Source: Streptomyces ferrugineus
GTDB lineage: Bacteria; Actinomycetota; Actinomycetes; Streptomycetales; Streptomycetaceae
Reading direction: 5' to 3'
DNA: 64,000 bases
Assembly (NCBI RefSeq): GCF_015160855.1
Contig: NZ_CP063373.1
Location: 372,001-436,000 of the forward strand
Part shown: positions 45,241 through 52,658 of the stretch, piece by piece
How positions within the stretch are numbered: position 1 is the stretch's first letter
Layout of the letters: each line of letters starts with the position of its first letter
The notes under the pieces: generated by a model
Told to the model about the DNA's origin: nothing
Databases searched by the model: none
The model's input: the letters and a program-made list of their open reading frames with translations, nothing else
Program-made: the position numbers and the translations under genes

Positions 45241-45426
45241 GGTCACCTCCGCCAGCTCGTCGTCGATCAATCCCGCAGACGACCTCGCCGGCGTGGTCCT
45301 ACACAGCGATCGAGTCGCATCTCCCAATTGGCGGTCGAGTCGTCGCGGAGCTCCGGGCGGCCAAGTTCCTTGAGCCATCCAACGGCTCTCCGATGACAGC
45401 CATACCCGCAGCCCCTGGGCCCACCG
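45241..45426 (-). ncRNA. Putative bridge RNA region of the IS110 element
   Basis: This 186-bp noncoding stretch lies between the transposase start and the element end, where IS110-subgroup elements encode their guide RNA. It contains TCCCAAT (45322-45328), identical to seven bases at the left junction in the target (44036-44042). The match is suggestive only, and RNA boundaries and loops were not modelled. Confidence 0.35.
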
Positions 45427-45471
45427 ATCTTACGAATGACCAGTTCTGACCCCCTTGAAAGGTAGGACCCG

Positions 45472-46107
45472 ATGTCTGATCAGCCCGCCGCGGCCCCGGC
45501 CACCACCGTCCGCGAACCCGTCCACGAGCCCGTCCGCGAACCCGTCCACGAGGAGGCCGTCGACGGTTTCGGCACGGTCCGGATCCGCGCCCTGGACCCG
45601 CGGGCCGACGCCGGGGTCGTGCACGGCTGGGCCAGCCAGGAACGCGCCTCCTTCTGGGGCATGAACGGCCTGACCCGGGACCAGGTGTCCGAGATCTACG
45701 CCCACATGACCACCCTCGACACCCACCACGCCTTCCTGGTCCTGCGGGACACCGACCCGGTCGCGCTCCTCCAGACCTACGAGCCGGAGGCGGACCGCGT
45801 CAGCGAGGTCTACGACGTCCTCCCCGGGGACATCGGCGTCCACCTGCTGCTGGCCCCCGCCGGCCCCGAGGGCGCGCGACCCGGCTGGACCTCGGCGCTG
45901 CTGACCGTCGTCGCGTCGTACGTCTTCCGGACCCTGGACCGCCGACGGGTGATCGTCGACCCGGACGTGCGCAACGAGAAGGCCGTAGCCCGCTTCCTCA
46001 AGCAGGGTTTCAGGGCCGGGCCGGTGGTCGTACTGCCGGAGGTCGATCTGCCGGACGTGCACATCCCGGAGAAGAAGGCCCAACTCGCGTTCCTCGACCG
46101 GGAGTAG
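45472..46107 (+). CDS. Siderophore-type GNAT acetyltransferase (IucB/AlcB/MbtK-like)
   Basis: A 211-aa GNAT enzyme. The core from about residue 33 (GTVRIRALDPRADAGVVHGW, ASQERASFWGMNGLTRDQV, VYDVLPGDIGVHLLLAP, VDPDVRNEKAVARFLKQGF) matches the acyltransferases that acylate N-hydroxylysine or similar hydroxylamines in siderophore synthesis. The N-terminus has a duplicated octapeptide (VREPVHEP, VREPVHEE). Before the IS110 insertion it lay 22 bp behind the acylase stop and would have shared the iron-regulated transcript; it is now 1.4 kb away. ATG 45472 follows AAAGGTAGG. Confidence 0.85.
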   Translation: MSDQPAAAPATTVREPVHEPVREPVHEEAVDGFGTVRIRALDPRADAGVVHGWASQERASFWGMNGLTRDQVSEIYAHMTTLDTHHAFLVLRDTDPVALLQTYEPEADRVSEVYDVLPGDIGVHLLLAPAGPEGARPGWTSALLTVVASYVFRTLDRRRVIVDPDVRNEKAVARFLKQGFRAGPVVVLPEVDLPDVHIPEKKAQLAFLDRE

Positions 46108-46117
46108 CCTTCCAGGC

Positions 46118-46591
46118 GTGACTCCGGAAGAACTCGTCGCGCACTACTCCCTGGAGCCGATCCCGCGCGAGGGCGGGCTGTTCCGGCAGACCTGGGCGGG
46201 CCCCGAGCGGTCGGACGGACGGCCGCAGGGCACCGCGATAGTCGTCCTGCTCACCGAGGACGACTACTCGGCCCTGCACCGGCTGCCGTCCGACGAGGTC
46301 TGGCACTTCTATCTGGGCGACCCTCTGGAGATGCTGCTCCTCGCCCCGGACGGCACGTCCCGCACCGAGGTCCTCGGCCCCGACGTACGGCGCGGCCAGC
46401 ACCTCCAACTCACCGTCCCGGCCGGAACCTGGATGGGCGCGCGGGTGGCGGCGGGCGGCTCCTGGGCCTTCTTCGGCTGCACGATGGCGCCCGGCTTCAC
46501 CTACGAGGGCTACGAGCACGGCGACTTGGCGGAACTGACGGCGCGCTATCCCGCGGAGGCGGCCCGGATCGCGGGACTGTGCCGCTCATGA
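46118..46591 (+). CDS. Cupin protein (DUF985)
   Basis: A 157-aa single-domain cupin of the DUF985 type: LEPIPREGGLFRQTWAGPER, the beta-barrel core SDEVWHFYLGDPLEMLLLAP, and VPAGTWMGARVAAGGSWAFF. Few metal-ligand histidines are present, as is usual for the group. GTG 46118 starts 10 bp after the acetyltransferase stop, and the next gene overlaps its stop, so the three genes probably form an operon. Function is unknown. Confidence 0.8.
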   Translation: MTPEELVAHYSLEPIPREGGLFRQTWAGPERSDGRPQGTAIVVLLTEDDYSALHRLPSDEVWHFYLGDPLEMLLLAPDGTSRTEVLGPDVRRGQHLQLTVPAGTWMGARVAAGGSWAFFGCTMAPGFTYEGYEHGDLAELTARYPAEAARIAGLCRS

Positions 46592-47355
46592 GCGGACTCC
46601 TCGAAGGACAGGTCGCGCTGGTCACGGGCGCGGGTGGCGGCATCGGGCGGGGCATCGCGACGCGGTTCGCCGAGGAAGGCGCGGCGGTCGTGCTGCATTG
46701 CCGCACGGCGGTCGAGGCGGCGGTCGAGGTGGCCTCCCGCATCCGGGCGTCGGGCGGGCGGGCCGTCGTCCTGCGGGCCGACCTGACGGACGAGGAGGCG
46801 TGCCGGCGGCTGGTCGGCGAGGCCGCCGAGTGGGGTGGCGGGCGGCTGACGGCGCTGGTCAACAACGCGGGGGTGCAGCCGACGCGGGAGCTGCCCGGGA
46901 TGTCGGTGGCGGAGTGGCGGGCGGTCGTGGACCCCAACCTGTCGAGCGTGTTCGCCTGCACGCAGGCCGCGGCCGACATCATGCGCGAGCAGGGCGGGGG
47001 CGGTTCGGTGACCCACATCGCGTCCATCGAGGCGAGCCGCCCGGCACCGCTGCACGCTCACTACTCGGCGTCCAAGGCGGCGGTGGTGATGCATGCCCGC
47101 TCGGCCGCGTTGGAGTACGGCCCCTTCGGGATTCGCGTGAACTCGGTGTCACCCGGGCTGATTCACCGACAGGGACTGGAGGAGGACTGGCCGGAGGGGG
47201 TGCGGCGGTGGGAACGGGCGGTGCCGACCGGGAGGTTGGGGCGGGCCGAGGACGTGGGGGACGCGTGCGTGTTCCTGGCGTCGGGGCTCGCGTCGTGGGT
47301 CACGGGACATGATCTGGTGGTGGACGGCGGGGTGTCGGCGCGGCCGACGTGGTGA
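46588..47355 (+). CDS. Short-chain dehydrogenase/reductase
   Basis: A 255-aa classical SDR. The cofactor motif VTGAGGGIGRGIA is at about 12-24, VNNAGVQP follows, the catalytic Ser is in HIASIEAS and the YxxxK pair in HYSASKAAVV, and the C-terminus has VTGHDLVVDGG. It should be an NAD(P)-dependent alcohol dehydrogenase or ketoreductase. ATG 46588 overlaps the cupin stop (ATGA). The substrate is unknown. Confidence 0.88.
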   Translation: MSGLLEGQVALVTGAGGGIGRGIATRFAEEGAAVVLHCRTAVEAAVEVASRIRASGGRAVVLRADLTDEEACRRLVGEAAEWGGGRLTALVNNAGVQPTRELPGMSVAEWRAVVDPNLSSVFACTQAAADIMREQGGGGSVTHIASIEASRPAPLHAHYSASKAAVVMHARSAALEYGPFGIRVNSVSPGLIHRQGLEEDWPEGVRRWERAVPTGRLGRAEDVGDACVFLASGLASWVTGHDLVVDGGVSARPTW

Positions 47356-47399
47356 GAGTCCCTTGCCCTCGCTGCCTTCAGAGCCGTACCCGACGTACG

Positions 47400-47417
47400 C
47401 CATGACGATCGTCATGG
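47400..47417. promoter_or_regulatory. 18-bp perfect palindrome, orphan operator
   Basis: CCATGACGATCGTCATGG is an exact palindrome in the 252-bp gap after the SDR gene and about 190 bp before the broken esterase gene. It looks like a TetR-type operator, but no matching regulator gene is next to it. It may be left over from DNA lost in the same rearrangement that damaged the esterase gene. Confidence 0.55.
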
Positions 47418-47607
47418 TCACGCACGATCCGGCTGTCGTCCGTTCTCCGGGGTCAGCCTGATGCGGTGGCTGGATACTCAGGGCCATCGCAACAGGCGCG
47501 GTGCTGTCGCAGTGCGGGTGCGCTGCCGTACCGCTCTCCAGGATGATCTGAGTGCATGACGACAGGGGTAGTGTCATCGGGCATGGCGGCACTGGAGGGG
47601 GAAGGCC

Positions 47608-48156
47608 GTGGCCGATGAGGTGGCGAGTTGGTTGACCCGGACGGCTTTGCCGCTGAGCGGCCTGACCGCAGGCGTGTCCACGGCTGATCTTCAGCCGCTG
47701 AAGGGCATCCTCGACGGCGTGCGGGTAGTGGGTTTGGGGGAGGCCAACGGGCACATCACCAAGAGCCGTCACGGTGGCGCGGCACCAGCGCTGGGGCAGC
47801 ACTTGCATACACGGTACGGCGACGCCTACTACGCACTCGGTTTGCTGTTCGGCAGCGGCTCCTTCCGTGCCCGTCGGATGTGGCCTGGCCCCTGGCCTCG
47901 TCCCCGAGTCAGCGCCGTGGTCACCAACAGGATCGGTCCCGCCCGCCCTGGCACTGTGGAAGCTCAGCTCGCCATCGCCAATCCGGGAAACCACCTCGTG
48001 GATCTGCGCAGCGCGGTCAACGCACCGACGCCAGTGAAGAAGTGGCTCAACGGTCGGCATGGCATGCGAAACTTCGGCGCGATGGTGCCGCGCTGGATGT
48101 ATCGCTTCAACCTGAGCCCCGTATCCCTGGCCGAGGAGTACGACGGGCTGGCCTAG
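47608..48156 (+). pseudogene. Erythromycin-esterase-family gene with large internal deletion
   Basis: The reading frame joins the first 40 or so residues of an erythromycin esterase (LKGILDGVRVVGLGEA) directly to its C-terminal third (NGHITKSRHGGAAPALGQHL, YGDAYYALGLLFGSGSF, EAQLAIANPGNHLVDLRSA, PRWMYRFNLSPVSLAEEYDG). Some 250 residues including most of the catalytic region are missing. The family's final segment (VAVSTGSLPLG) appears in another frame right after the stop, so a small indel also truncated the end. The protein cannot be an active esterase. Confidence 0.8.
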
Positions 48157-48204
48157 TCGCAGTCTCGACCGGCTCCCTGCCTCTCGGCCCGCCGCCTGAT
48201 GTTT

Positions 48205-48280
48205 TTGTGCCAAGCATTTGACACAAGGCTCATGGTGAGTCACCTTGTACCCCTAAGTTTGTATCTAGCGCTTGATACAA
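48205..48280. promoter_or_regulatory. Twin 22-bp GntR-type operators
   Basis: Site 1 (48205-48226) has arms TTGTGCC and TTGACACAA. Site 2 (48259-48280) has arms TTGTATC and GATACAA around TAGCGCTT. The two 22-bp sites agree at 15 positions, and their centres are 54 bp apart. They precede an operon ending in a YtrA-type GntR gene, which probably autoregulates here. Confidence 0.65.
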
Positions 48281-48301
48281 GTGCATTCATCGGGGGCCCT
48301 C

Positions 48302-49054
48302 ATGCTCGACACCGTTCCGCCCGCATCCCGGGCTCGCGCCCGCGCCGACCGCTGCGCACGCTTCGGCGGTCTGGCCGCCGGTGCCCTTCTCTCCCTTTAT
48401 ATGATCGACGCCCCCGGCGAGCTCGGGAGCGGAGTCCTGGCCGCCATACCCGGGTTCGGCCTCTGCGCCATGGCCGGTGTGCTGCTCGGCGAACACATCA
48501 CTGCCCGCCCTCGAGGCACCGTCCGCACCGCCGGACTCGCCCCCCGCCGGATCCGCGACTACGTCCCGCCCCGGCTGACGGCGCTCCTGCTCATCGAGGC
48601 GTCCCTGCTCATCGCGCTCCTCGTCACCGCGACCGCGATCGGCTCCCCCGACGACATGGGCCGGGCAGGGCGCGCACTGACGATGACCTGTTCCGGCGTG
48701 ACCGAGTCCTCCGGCCCCTGGCCCGGGTTCTTCTACGCCCGTCCGACCTTCATCTCCCTGGCCATCGGCACCGGCGCCTGCGGCTACGCCTTGCGGCACA
48801 TCACCCGCCGCCCCGGCGATGAACAGGAGCGCCGGAAGCGGGCAGAGGCCATCACCGCGGCGTGGGGCCTGCTGGTCTCCGCCCCCCTGGCCGGCACCGC
48901 GTGGTTTGCCGCCGGGTCGCTGCGCGGGCTGGACTGCGACGGCACGCTCGGCAGCGTGGCCGCCTGGATCCTCCTTCCCGTCTGTCTGGTCTCCTTGGGC
49001 ACCGCGATCTGGTGCCTGTTCACGGTCCTCGCGCCGAAGGCCGCCCAGCGGTGA
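48302..49054 (+). CDS. Integral membrane protein partner of a GntR regulator
   Basis: A 250-aa protein with six predicted transmembrane helices (about 20-40, 48-66, 93-113, 145-165, 185-205, 220-243). No enzymatic motif is evident. It looks like an ABC-2-type permease or a simple membrane sensor, but no ATPase gene is adjacent. ATG 48302 follows a GGGGG run. The GntR gene overlaps its stop (GTGA), and twin operators precede it. Confidence 0.72.
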   Translation: MLDTVPPASRARARADRCARFGGLAAGALLSLYMIDAPGELGSGVLAAIPGFGLCAMAGVLLGEHITARPRGTVRTAGLAPRRIRDYVPPRLTALLLIEASLLIALLVTATAIGSPDDMGRAGRALTMTCSGVTESSGPWPGFFYARPTFISLAIGTGACGYALRHITRRPGDEQERRKRAEAITAAWGLLVSAPLAGTAWFAAGSLRGLDCDGTLGSVAAWILLPVCLVSLGTAIWCLFTVLAPKAAQR

Positions 49055-49440
49055 CCGGGCCGACCCTGCGGGTGGACACCGCCAGTCCCGTCCCTCCCTA
49101 CGAGCAGATCCGCGCCCAGCTCGCGGCCCTGGTCTACTCGGGGCAACTGCCGGAGGGTGAACGGCTGCCGACCATCCGGCAGTTGGCGTCCGACCTGGGG
49201 CTGGCTGCCGGCACGGTCGCCCGGGCCTACCGTGAGCTGGAGGCCGCCGCCCTGATCCGCACCCGGCGTGGTGCGGGGACCCGGGTGGCGCCCCCGCCCG
49301 CTGTGTCCAAGCGCCCTTGTCCTGCTCCTGAGGAACTCGCCTCCCTGGCCCGGCGATTCCGTGATGAGGCCCGGGCGCTCGGCGCGGATGACTCGGCGAT
49401 CAGGCAAGCGCTGCGTTCCGTGCTGGGGGACGCGGACTGA
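49051..49440 (+). CDS. GntR-family regulator (YtrA subfamily)
   Basis: A 129-aa regulator: winged helix (about 12-75: PPYEQIRAQLAALVYSGQLP, ERLPTIRQLASDLGLAAGTV) with only a short C-terminal dimerisation helix, as in YtrA. Such proteins usually control transporter operons and their own gene. It is translated from a GTG inside the membrane protein stop. The two 22-bp inverted repeats at 48205-48280 are its likely sites. Confidence 0.88.
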   Translation: MTGPTLRVDTASPVPPYEQIRAQLAALVYSGQLPEGERLPTIRQLASDLGLAAGTVARAYRELEAAALIRTRRGAGTRVAPPPAVSKRPCPAPEELASLARRFRDEARALGADDSAIRQALRSVLGDAD

Positions 49441-49530
49441 GCCGGCTCGGTTCGGAACTCTTGGGGCTCTGTCTCAGTCCGCTTCCGTTTCTCAGGGCCC
49501 GAGCAGGCGGACGGCGGACGCAGGGCTCGG

Positions 49531-50013
49531 TCAGCCGAATGGGCAGGGCAGGACGGGCATCGAGTGGTTCGGGGAGCAGGTCACCAGGGCCAGGTGCAGG
49601 TATGAAGGGCGTTCGAGGTAGAAGCCGTAGGACACATCACCTCCCGTACCGAGCCGTTGGGTGGCGGCGCCGACGACCACAGCCAGGCGGCTGGTGTCCC
49701 TGTCGTACGCGGAGAGGAACCGGTGCGCGTACTCGGCCAACCGTTCCCCGAGCCAGCCCGCTGCTTCCTTCGGCTCGTCCCACGTGCCACGGACCAGAGA
49801 GCGGGGCTTGATGAGCCAGTACGCCGTCTCCAGTGGCGGCAGATCTACGGTGGGGAACTCCGCTGCCACTTCGCGGTAGCGCTGGAGCAGGCGCTCCCCT
49901 GCGGGGTCGCTGGGGGCCGGTGGGGGTGGGGGCTCGGGGTGCGGAGGTCGCCGTAGGGCCTCGTTGTCGAAGCGCTCTTTGGGGCCGGTCCGTAGATAGC
50001 CGTGGTGGTGCAC
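49531..50013 (-). CDS. Hypothetical protein
   Basis: A 160-aa hydrophilic protein with a Pro-rich N-terminal stretch (RRPPHPEPPPPPAPSDPAG) followed by an apparently folded part (LETAYWLIKPRSLVRGTWDE, AEYAHRFLSAYDRDTSRLAV, YGFYLERPSYLHLALVTCSP). No signal peptide or family is recognised. GTG 50013 is the only start in the frame. It is the last gene of a minus-strand group containing a broken DUF397-like gene and two small coupled genes. Confidence 0.6.
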   Translation of the reverse strand: MHHHGYLRTGPKERFDNEALRRPPHPEPPPPPAPSDPAGERLLQRYREVAAEFPTVDLPPLETAYWLIKPRSLVRGTWDEPKEAAGWLGERLAEYAHRFLSAYDRDTSRLAVVVGAATQRLGTGGDVSYGFYLERPSYLHLALVTCSPNHSMPVLPCPFG

Positions 50014-50044
50014 CAGTCGTTCCCGATCGAGAGGTGCCAGCCGG

Positions 50045-50075
50045 GCCGGACCCGAGGACGGGGGATGGGTCCGGC
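50045..50075 (-). terminator. Intercistronic hairpin
   Basis: GCCGGACCC (50045-50053) pairs with GGGTCCGGC (50067-50075). It lies between the DUF397-like pseudogene and the 160-aa gene and may attenuate read-through. Confidence 0.5.
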
Positions 50076-50094
50076 TCGGCTGGTGGGGGGAGGG

Positions 50095-50318
50095 TCAGAC
50101 GTTGAGGCCGAAGCGCGCCGGGTCGATGCCGGCCGCGTCCAGTTCCTCCGTGGTGAAGCGGAGCGGCTGTGCGTCGGGCTGCTTGCTGTCACCGAGGGCC
50201 AGGCGTCGTCGCCGATCCGGGCCAGGGTCACGCACCCCTCGGTGCAGGGGCCTCCGCACGCCTTCACGAACGAGGCCCCGTCGATGTCGAGTGCGTACAG
50301 GTCGGTTCCGTTCAGCAT
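50095..50318 (-). pseudogene. DUF397-like gene with a one-base frameshift
   Basis: From ATG 50318 (GGAAGG upstream) the frame reads MLNGTDLYALDIDGASFVKA, CGGPCTEGCVTLARIGDDAW and then loses sense. One frame over it continues LGDSKQPDAQPLRFTTEELD and ends AGIDPARFGLNV at a stop (50095-50097), the usual DUF397 second half. The length of 224 bases is one short of a multiple of three, which fits a single missing base near 50198-50201 in a G/C run. It could also be a sequencing error. Confidence 0.7.
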
Positions 50319-50405
50319 TACTGCACCTTCCTGCTCAACTGATCGCGGCCATGGCTGACCGCCGCCGCCCATGCCGGGCGGGAGTTCGTGGGAATCAGGC
50401 ACGCC

Positions 50406-50603
50406 TCAGTGGTTGGAGCGGCTGCCGGACTGGGTGCAACGCCGGCACTGGCAGGGCGGCCACTGGTGGGTCATCAAGGGCGGGAGGTTGTCCGGGGCGA
50501 CCACTGCCTGCTCTGAACCCCACGTTCGCCCCGAGTCACGCGACACCCGCAGCGTCATCAAGGGGCGCTCGGTGAAGAGTTGCGCGTAGGCTCCGCCGCT
50601 CAC
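50406..50603 (-). CDS. Small protein coupled to the upstream small gene
   Basis: A 65-aa protein (GTG start: GGAYAQLFTERPLMTLRVSR, HQWPPCQCRRCTQ near the end) with a CxCxxC-like cysteine group. Its start overlaps the stop of the preceding gene (GTGA). It has no recognised family; the cysteines could bind metal. Confidence 0.6.
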   Translation of the reverse strand: MSGGAYAQLFTERPLMTLRVSRDSGRTWGSEQAVVAPDNLPPLMTHQWPPCQCRRCTQSGSRSNH

Positions 50604-50788
50604 GAGGCGTGCGCCTCTGCCTGGTGCTGGCGCAGCTCTACGTTCGCGTCGGATACGGCGCTGTAGTCGCCTCTGGAGCGTGCATTCCCTCTTCTGACCG
50701 AGAGGGACAGACAGTCGGAGCATCCAGGCGTGGCGGAGGGCTCGGTCGGTAGCTCGGTCAGGTGGTAGCCCTGCGGCTTCTGTGGCAT
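50600..50788 (-). CDS. Small cysteine-containing actinobacterial protein
   Basis: A 62-aa protein beginning MPQKPQGYHLTELPTEPSAT, with GCSDCLSLSVRRGNARSRGD and YSAVSDANVELRQHQAEAH. The CxxC-type pair and the SAVSDANV motif recur in small streptomycete proteins encoded with Scr1/DUF397 genes. ATG 50788 has GGGAGGAAG upstream. The IS256-family element lies 110 bp upstream and may have cut its original promoter region. Confidence 0.65.
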   Translation of the reverse strand: MPQKPQGYHLTELPTEPSATPGCSDCLSLSVRRGNARSRGDYSAVSDANVELRQHQAEAHAS

Positions 50789-50897
50789 TGCTTCCTCCCC
50801 GGCTCATCTGCGCGATGGAAGGACGCTAGGAGTCGTATCGTCCGAGGCTCTACAGACTTGCATGAGCTTGCACGTCAAGGTCACGTCCGCTGGAGTG

Positions 50898-52232
50898 GTG
50901 TATCGACGGCCACTCGGTGATCTCGTTTTGAAGCTATGCGGTGAGTTCGGTCGGGAGGACGGTCTCGTCGGTTTCTGACTCGATCGGGTGGAGGCGGGCC
51001 TTGGCCAGCAGGTCAAGTCCCATGTAGCGGCGGGCTTCGGTCCACTCGTCGTTCTGCTCGGCCAGCACGGCGCCGACCAGGCGGATGACGGCGCTGCGGT
51101 CAGGGAAGATGCCGACCACGTCGGTGCGGCGGCGGATCTCCTTGTTCAGCCGTTCCTGCGGGTTGTTCGACCAGATCTGCCGCCAGATCTCCCGCGGGAA
51201 CGCGGTGAAGGCCAGCAGGTCGTGCTGGGCGGTGTCCAAGTGGGCTGCGGCCTTGGGGAACTTGGCCTCCAGCGCATCCAGGACGTGCTGCATCTGGGCC
51301 TTCACGGCGTCGGTGTCGGGTTGTTCGAAGACGGTCCGCAGCAGCGTGGCCACCCAGGGCTGGGCCGATTTCGGGACCTGGCTGAGCAGGTTGCGGGCGT
51401 AATGCGTGCGGCATCGCTGCCACGATGAGCCGGGCAGGACCGCGCCGATGGCGTCGACCAGGCCGGCGTGGGCGTCGGAGATGACCAGCTGGACGCCGGA
51501 CAGGCCGCGAGCGATCAGCGAGCGCAGGAAGGCCAGCCAGCCGGCGCCGTCCTCGGCGGTGGCGACATCGATGCCGAGGATCTCGCGGTGACCGTCCGCG
51601 TTGACGCCGACAGCGATCAGGGCGTGGACGCTGATGATCCGGCCGCCCTCACGGACCTTCTGGGTCAGCGCATCGACCCAGACGAACGCGTAAGGGCCCT
51701 GGTCCAGGGGCCGGTTGCGGAAGGCGGCGACCTGCTCGTCGAGGTGCCGGGCCATCGCTGAGACCTGCGACTTGGACAGCTGGGTGACGCCGAGCGACTC
51801 GGCGAGCTTCTCGACACGGCGGGTGGACACCCCCAGCAGGTAGGCGGTGGCGACCACCGAGATGAGGGCCTGTTCGGCCCGGCGACGTCGTTCGAGAAGC
51901 CAGTGCGGGAAGTAACTCCCGCTCCTGAGCTTGGGGATGGCGAGTTCCACGGTGCCGGCCCTCGTGTCCCACTCACGCGAGCGATATCCGTTGCGGTGAT
52001 TGACTCTCTCGTCGCTGACCTGCCCGTATTCGGCATTGCAGAGCGCGTCTGCCTCCGCGGACATGAGCGCGTCGGCGAATGTCTTGATCATCGCGCGCAG
52101 CAGATCGGGACTCGCCGCGGCGAGGTTGTCCTCGGCAAGGGCGTGCAGGGGCAGACTGTCAGGTGCGGTCATCGTGCTGATCTCCTTCGGGCTTCGACAC
52201 CTCGAAGATCAGCCGGTGGCCGTTCATCTATG
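50898..52232 (-). mobile_element. IS256-family insertion sequence
   Basis: About 1.33 kb with one transposase gene. Imperfect inverted ends are visible: ACGGCCACTCGGTGATCT (50906-50923) against ACGGCCACCGGCTGATCT read on the minus strand at the right end (about 52206-52223). The outermost bases and a target duplication could not be fixed by eye. Confidence 0.75.
50934..52172 (-). CDS. IS256-family transposase (DDE)
   Basis: A 412-aa mutator-type transposase. The DDE triad is visible as Asp in YAFVWVDALTQKVRE, Asp in VQLVISDAHAGL and Glu in NNPQERLNKEIRRR. The Cys/His signature WQRCRTHYARNLL lies between the second and third. Full length and uninterrupted, so the element may be active. Confidence 0.93.
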   Translation of the reverse strand: MTAPDSLPLHALAEDNLAAASPDLLRAMIKTFADALMSAEADALCNAEYGQVSDERVNHRNGYRSREWDTRAGTVELAIPKLRSGSYFPHWLLERRRRAEQALISVVATAYLLGVSTRRVEKLAESLGVTQLSKSQVSAMARHLDEQVAAFRNRPLDQGPYAFVWVDALTQKVREGGRIISVHALIAVGVNADGHREILGIDVATAEDGAGWLAFLRSLIARGLSGVQLVISDAHAGLVDAIGAVLPGSSWQRCRTHYARNLLSQVPKSAQPWVATLLRTVFEQPDTDAVKAQMQHVLDALEAKFPKAAAHLDTAQHDLLAFTAFPREIWRQIWSNNPQERLNKEIRRRTDVVGIFPDRSAVIRLVGAVLAEQNDEWTEARRYMGLDLLAKARLHPIESETDETVLPTELTA

Positions 52233-52403
52233 CGGGCATCATCCCGACGCCGGAGCAAACCCCCGGATCAGGTCGAACCCGTACACCATCTCCATGGACG
52301 CAACCCACGTCAATTCACCTTCCGGCAGTGGTTCTGATGCTGTTCAGGCAGTTCAATGAAGCTGATGCAAGCCCGAGCAAGCACCCGAACAAGGGAGCCG
52401 GCT

Positions 52404-52658
52404 ATGGCCGTAGAGTTCGTGGGAATCGACCCCGACACCGACCTGGACCACTGCCCTACCGTGTGGGCGGACGTGGAAGCTCAGGAGATCTTGTTGCAGG
52501 GGTGGAAGCCCAGCGCCGAGACTCAGACGGAGTGCGAGGCAAGCAGCCCCGCGCACGGCCCGGTGCCTGACAGCGAAGCCATCGTCAGGATTCCGGCCCG
52601 GATGATCCCGATGATCAGGGAGGCGTGTGATGCCGTCGAGCGTGCCCAGCTTCGCTGA
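52404..52658 (+). CDS. Small acidic protein of a Scr1-type operon
   Basis: An 84-aa protein (MAVEFVGIDPDTDLDHCPTV, AQEILLQGWKPSAETQTECE, AIVRIPARMIPMIREACDAV). I recognise it as a small streptomycete protein regularly encoded before DUF6879 and Scr1 regulator genes; its function is unknown. ATG 52404 has GGGAG upstream, and the DUF6879 gene overlaps its 3' end by 29 bp. Confidence 0.75.
   Translation: MAVEFVGIDPDTDLDHCPTVWADVEAQEILLQGWKPSAETQTECEASSPAHGPVPDSEAIVRIPARMIPMIREACDAVERAQLR

Larger units (their letters stand above)
44044..45426 (-). mobile_element. IS110-family insertion sequence
   Basis: A 1.38-kb element carrying one transposase gene on the minus strand and a 186-bp noncoding end upstream of it. 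The edges are inferred from the interrupted acylase frame: ATC flanks both sides (44041-44043 and 45427-45429) and the target frame is restored exactly when the element is removed. No terminal inverted repeats are seen, as expected for the IS110 group. Confidence 0.85.

Noticed and set aside
50880..52250. Target-site duplication flanking the IS256 element
   Set aside because: IS256 elements usually make an 8-9 bp duplication, but I could not find an exact repeat at the inferred edges, so none is claimed.
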